Assembly (NCBI GenBank): GCA_002393705.1
Contig: DGTH01000106.1
Location: forward strand, 1 to 6,525
Reading direction: 5' to 3'
From: Prevotella sp. UBA4341
GTDB lineage: Bacteria; Bacteroidota; Bacteroidia; Bacteroidales; Bacteroidaceae
Length of the DNA: 6,525 nucleotides
Shown: positions 5,560 to 6,525 of the stretch, one piece after another
How positions within the stretch are numbered: position 1 is the stretch's first letter
How the letters are laid out: every line of letters starts with the position of its first letter
Program-made: the position numbers and the translations under genes
The notes under the pieces: model-generated
Database searches by the model: none
The model's input: only the letters and a program-made list of their open reading frames with translations
What the model was told of the DNA's origin: nothing

Positions 5560-6016
5560 AGGTGACAGCGGTTTTTACGATACTTATGGAGTCTATGAGG
5601 TTGTGCGAACTCAGGCGTACGCCGGTCAGCGTGTGGAAGAAGGACATCTTGCAATCTACCGACTCGAACTGCGGGCGGTTCTCCTTCTTGACGAAGACCG
5701 TGTCGGCCCACACCTTCGACGTGTCGCGCAGGACGAAGAACAGCGTGTCCTCCTGCGTGGTGTAGCCTATGGGCAGCTGCAGCGTCACCAGCTCTACCTG
5801 GGACTCGGCCTGGGCCGTGTCGCCGTAGAGTGTGGTGTCCTGGCCCGTGGCCCGCCGCGTCATGACGGCAAAGTGACCCTTCAGCGTGTCGGCCGTGCCG
5901 TTGGCCTTCTTCAGCACATAGACCGTGGCCACCACGTTCTGAACAGGGCAGTCGATGCTTGAGCAGCCAGCGGTGAGCAGCAGCAGAGCCAGTAGTATGA
6001 GCGGCAGTTTCTTCAT
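5510..6016 (-). CDS. Small lipoprotein, DUF6452-like (168 aa)
   Basis: A predicted lipoprotein of unknown function. MKKLPLILLALLLLTAGC gives a textbook lipobox with lipidated Cys18. The mature protein is rich in beta strands: a Cys-Pro pair at 23-24, AVMTRRATGQDTTLYG (50-65), VTLQLPIGYTTQEDTLFFVL (77-96), FESVDCKMSFFHTLTGV (117-133) and a final IDSISIVKTAVTYD region (141-154). The conserved-looking Cys23 and Cys122 could form a disulfide. The order (CP near the lipid anchor, a late DCxxxFxF strand, then IDSI) fits my recollection of Pfam DUF6452, which tends to sit beside DUF6048 in Bacteroidetes. The ATG overlaps the glycosyltransferase stop as ATGA (6016-6013), and a purine-rich GAGAAG lies just upstream. 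The adjacency suggests it works with the DUF6048-like barrel, an inference. Confidence 0.85.
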   Translation of the reverse strand: MKKLPLILLALLLLTAGCSSIDCPVQNVVATVYVLKKANGTADTLKGHFAVMTRRATGQDTTLYGDTAQAESQVELVTLQLPIGYTTQEDTLFFVLRDTSKVWADTVFVKKENRPQFESVDCKMSFFHTLTGVRLSSHNLIDSISIVKTAVTYDLSEPHFNIYFKSNR

Positions 6017-6525
6017 ATCGTCTTCTCAATCTGGTAGTCGTTGCGCCCCTGCGACGAGCGGCTGATGAGGTCGCCCACGAACCCGGTAAGGAACAGCTGC
6101 GTACCCATGAGCATCATGGTCAGCGCAATGTAGAAGAACGGCGAGTCGGTCACCAGGCGCATCGGTATGCCGTGGGCCACGGCCCACAGCTTCTCGGCGC
6201 CAAGCCAGAAGGCGGCCAGGAAACCAATGAGAAACATGATGGTGCCCAGGAATCCGAACACGTGCATGGGCTTCTTGCCGAACGTGCCCAGAAACCACAG
6301 CGTCATCAGGTCCAGGTAGCCGTTGACAAAGCGGTTCCAGCCCATGAACTTCGACTTGCCGTACTGGCGCTTCTGGTGGTGAACCACCTTCTCGCCTATC
6401 TTGTCGAAACCGGCGTTCTTGGCCAGGTAGGGTATGAAGCGGTGCATCTCGCCAAACACCTCGATGTTCTTCACCACGTCGCGCCGGTAGGCCTTCAGGC
6501 CGCAGTTGAAGTCGTGCAGGTTGTG
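6013..6525 (-). CDS. GT2 glycosyltransferase, polyprenyl-phosphate type, C-terminal 170 residues
   Basis: The 3' part of a membrane glycosyltransferase of family GT2 (DPM1/GtrB-like), which typically moves a sugar from a nucleotide donor to a polyprenyl phosphate at the inner membrane. The visible part starts in the acceptor region with DFNCGLKAYRR (residues 5-15 of the visible part), then GEMHRFIPYLAKNAGF (25-40) and HHQKRQYGKSKF (49-60), all characteristic of this subgroup. Two membrane segments follow (about 87-110 and 128-152) and a short polar tail. The nucleotide-binding GT-A core, roughly 140-150 residues including the DxD motif, lies beyond the right edge, as do the start and the promoter. 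Sugar and acceptor are not determinable. It is the most upstream visible gene of the overlapping minus-strand set. Confidence 0.92.
   Translation of the reverse strand, partial: HNLHDFNCGLKAYRRDVVKNIEVFGEMHRFIPYLAKNAGFDKIGEKVVHHQKRQYGKSKFMGWNRFVNGYLDLMTLWFLGTFGKKPMHVFGFLGTIMFLIGFLAAFWLGAEKLWAVAHGIPMRLVTDSPFFYIALTMMLMGTQLFLTGFVGDLISRSSQGRNDYQIEKTI

Overview
The window looks like a chromosomal segment of a Bacteroidales bacterium, most likely a relatively G+C-rich member of the Prevotellaceae. Three things point there. The two divergent promoters carry the Bacteroidetes -7 element TAnnTTTG. The start of the OmpA-like gene has an A/T-rich leader with no Shine-Dalgarno motif. Several proteins (a LamG-like/OmpA fusion and a pair resembling the DUF6452 and DUF6048 families) belong to types I know mainly from Bacteroidetes. 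The genus call is an inference.

Layout. (1) Positions 1-1687, minus strand: the N-terminal 562 codons of an M3-family peptidyl-dipeptidase (Dcp type), including the HEFGH zinc site; its C-terminus lies beyond the left edge. (2) 1688-1837: a divergent intergenic region with a promoter for each flanking gene. (3) 1838-3145, plus strand: a secreted protein with a LamG-like domain and a C-terminal OmpA peptidoglycan-binding domain, followed by a strong rho-independent terminator at 3157-3181. (4) 3193-6525, minus strand: a compact set of five genes in transcription order: a polyprenyl-phosphate-type GT2 glycosyltransferase (5' end beyond the right edge), a small lipoprotein, an exported probable beta-barrel protein, the FMN transferase ApbE, and a Crp/Fnr-like regulator. 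Every junction overlaps (4, 50, 4 and 20 nt), so they are almost certainly co-transcribed and probably translationally coupled. Four of the five products act in or at the envelope.

The most unusual structure is inside the peptidase gene. A G/C-run, double-hairpin repeat of about 102 bp (563-664) sits in the coding sequence, keeps the reading frame, and adds about 34 residues to a loop between conserved blocks. It resembles an interspersed palindromic element that has been domesticated as coding sequence, comparable in principle to the in-gene palindromic elements of Rickettsia. The terminator after the OmpA-like gene has the same design (a C-run/G-run hairpin next to a TTGG-type tail) and may belong to the same repeat family. 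The same peptidase also carries a second, unrelated length-variable loop made by an 18-bp tandem duplication.
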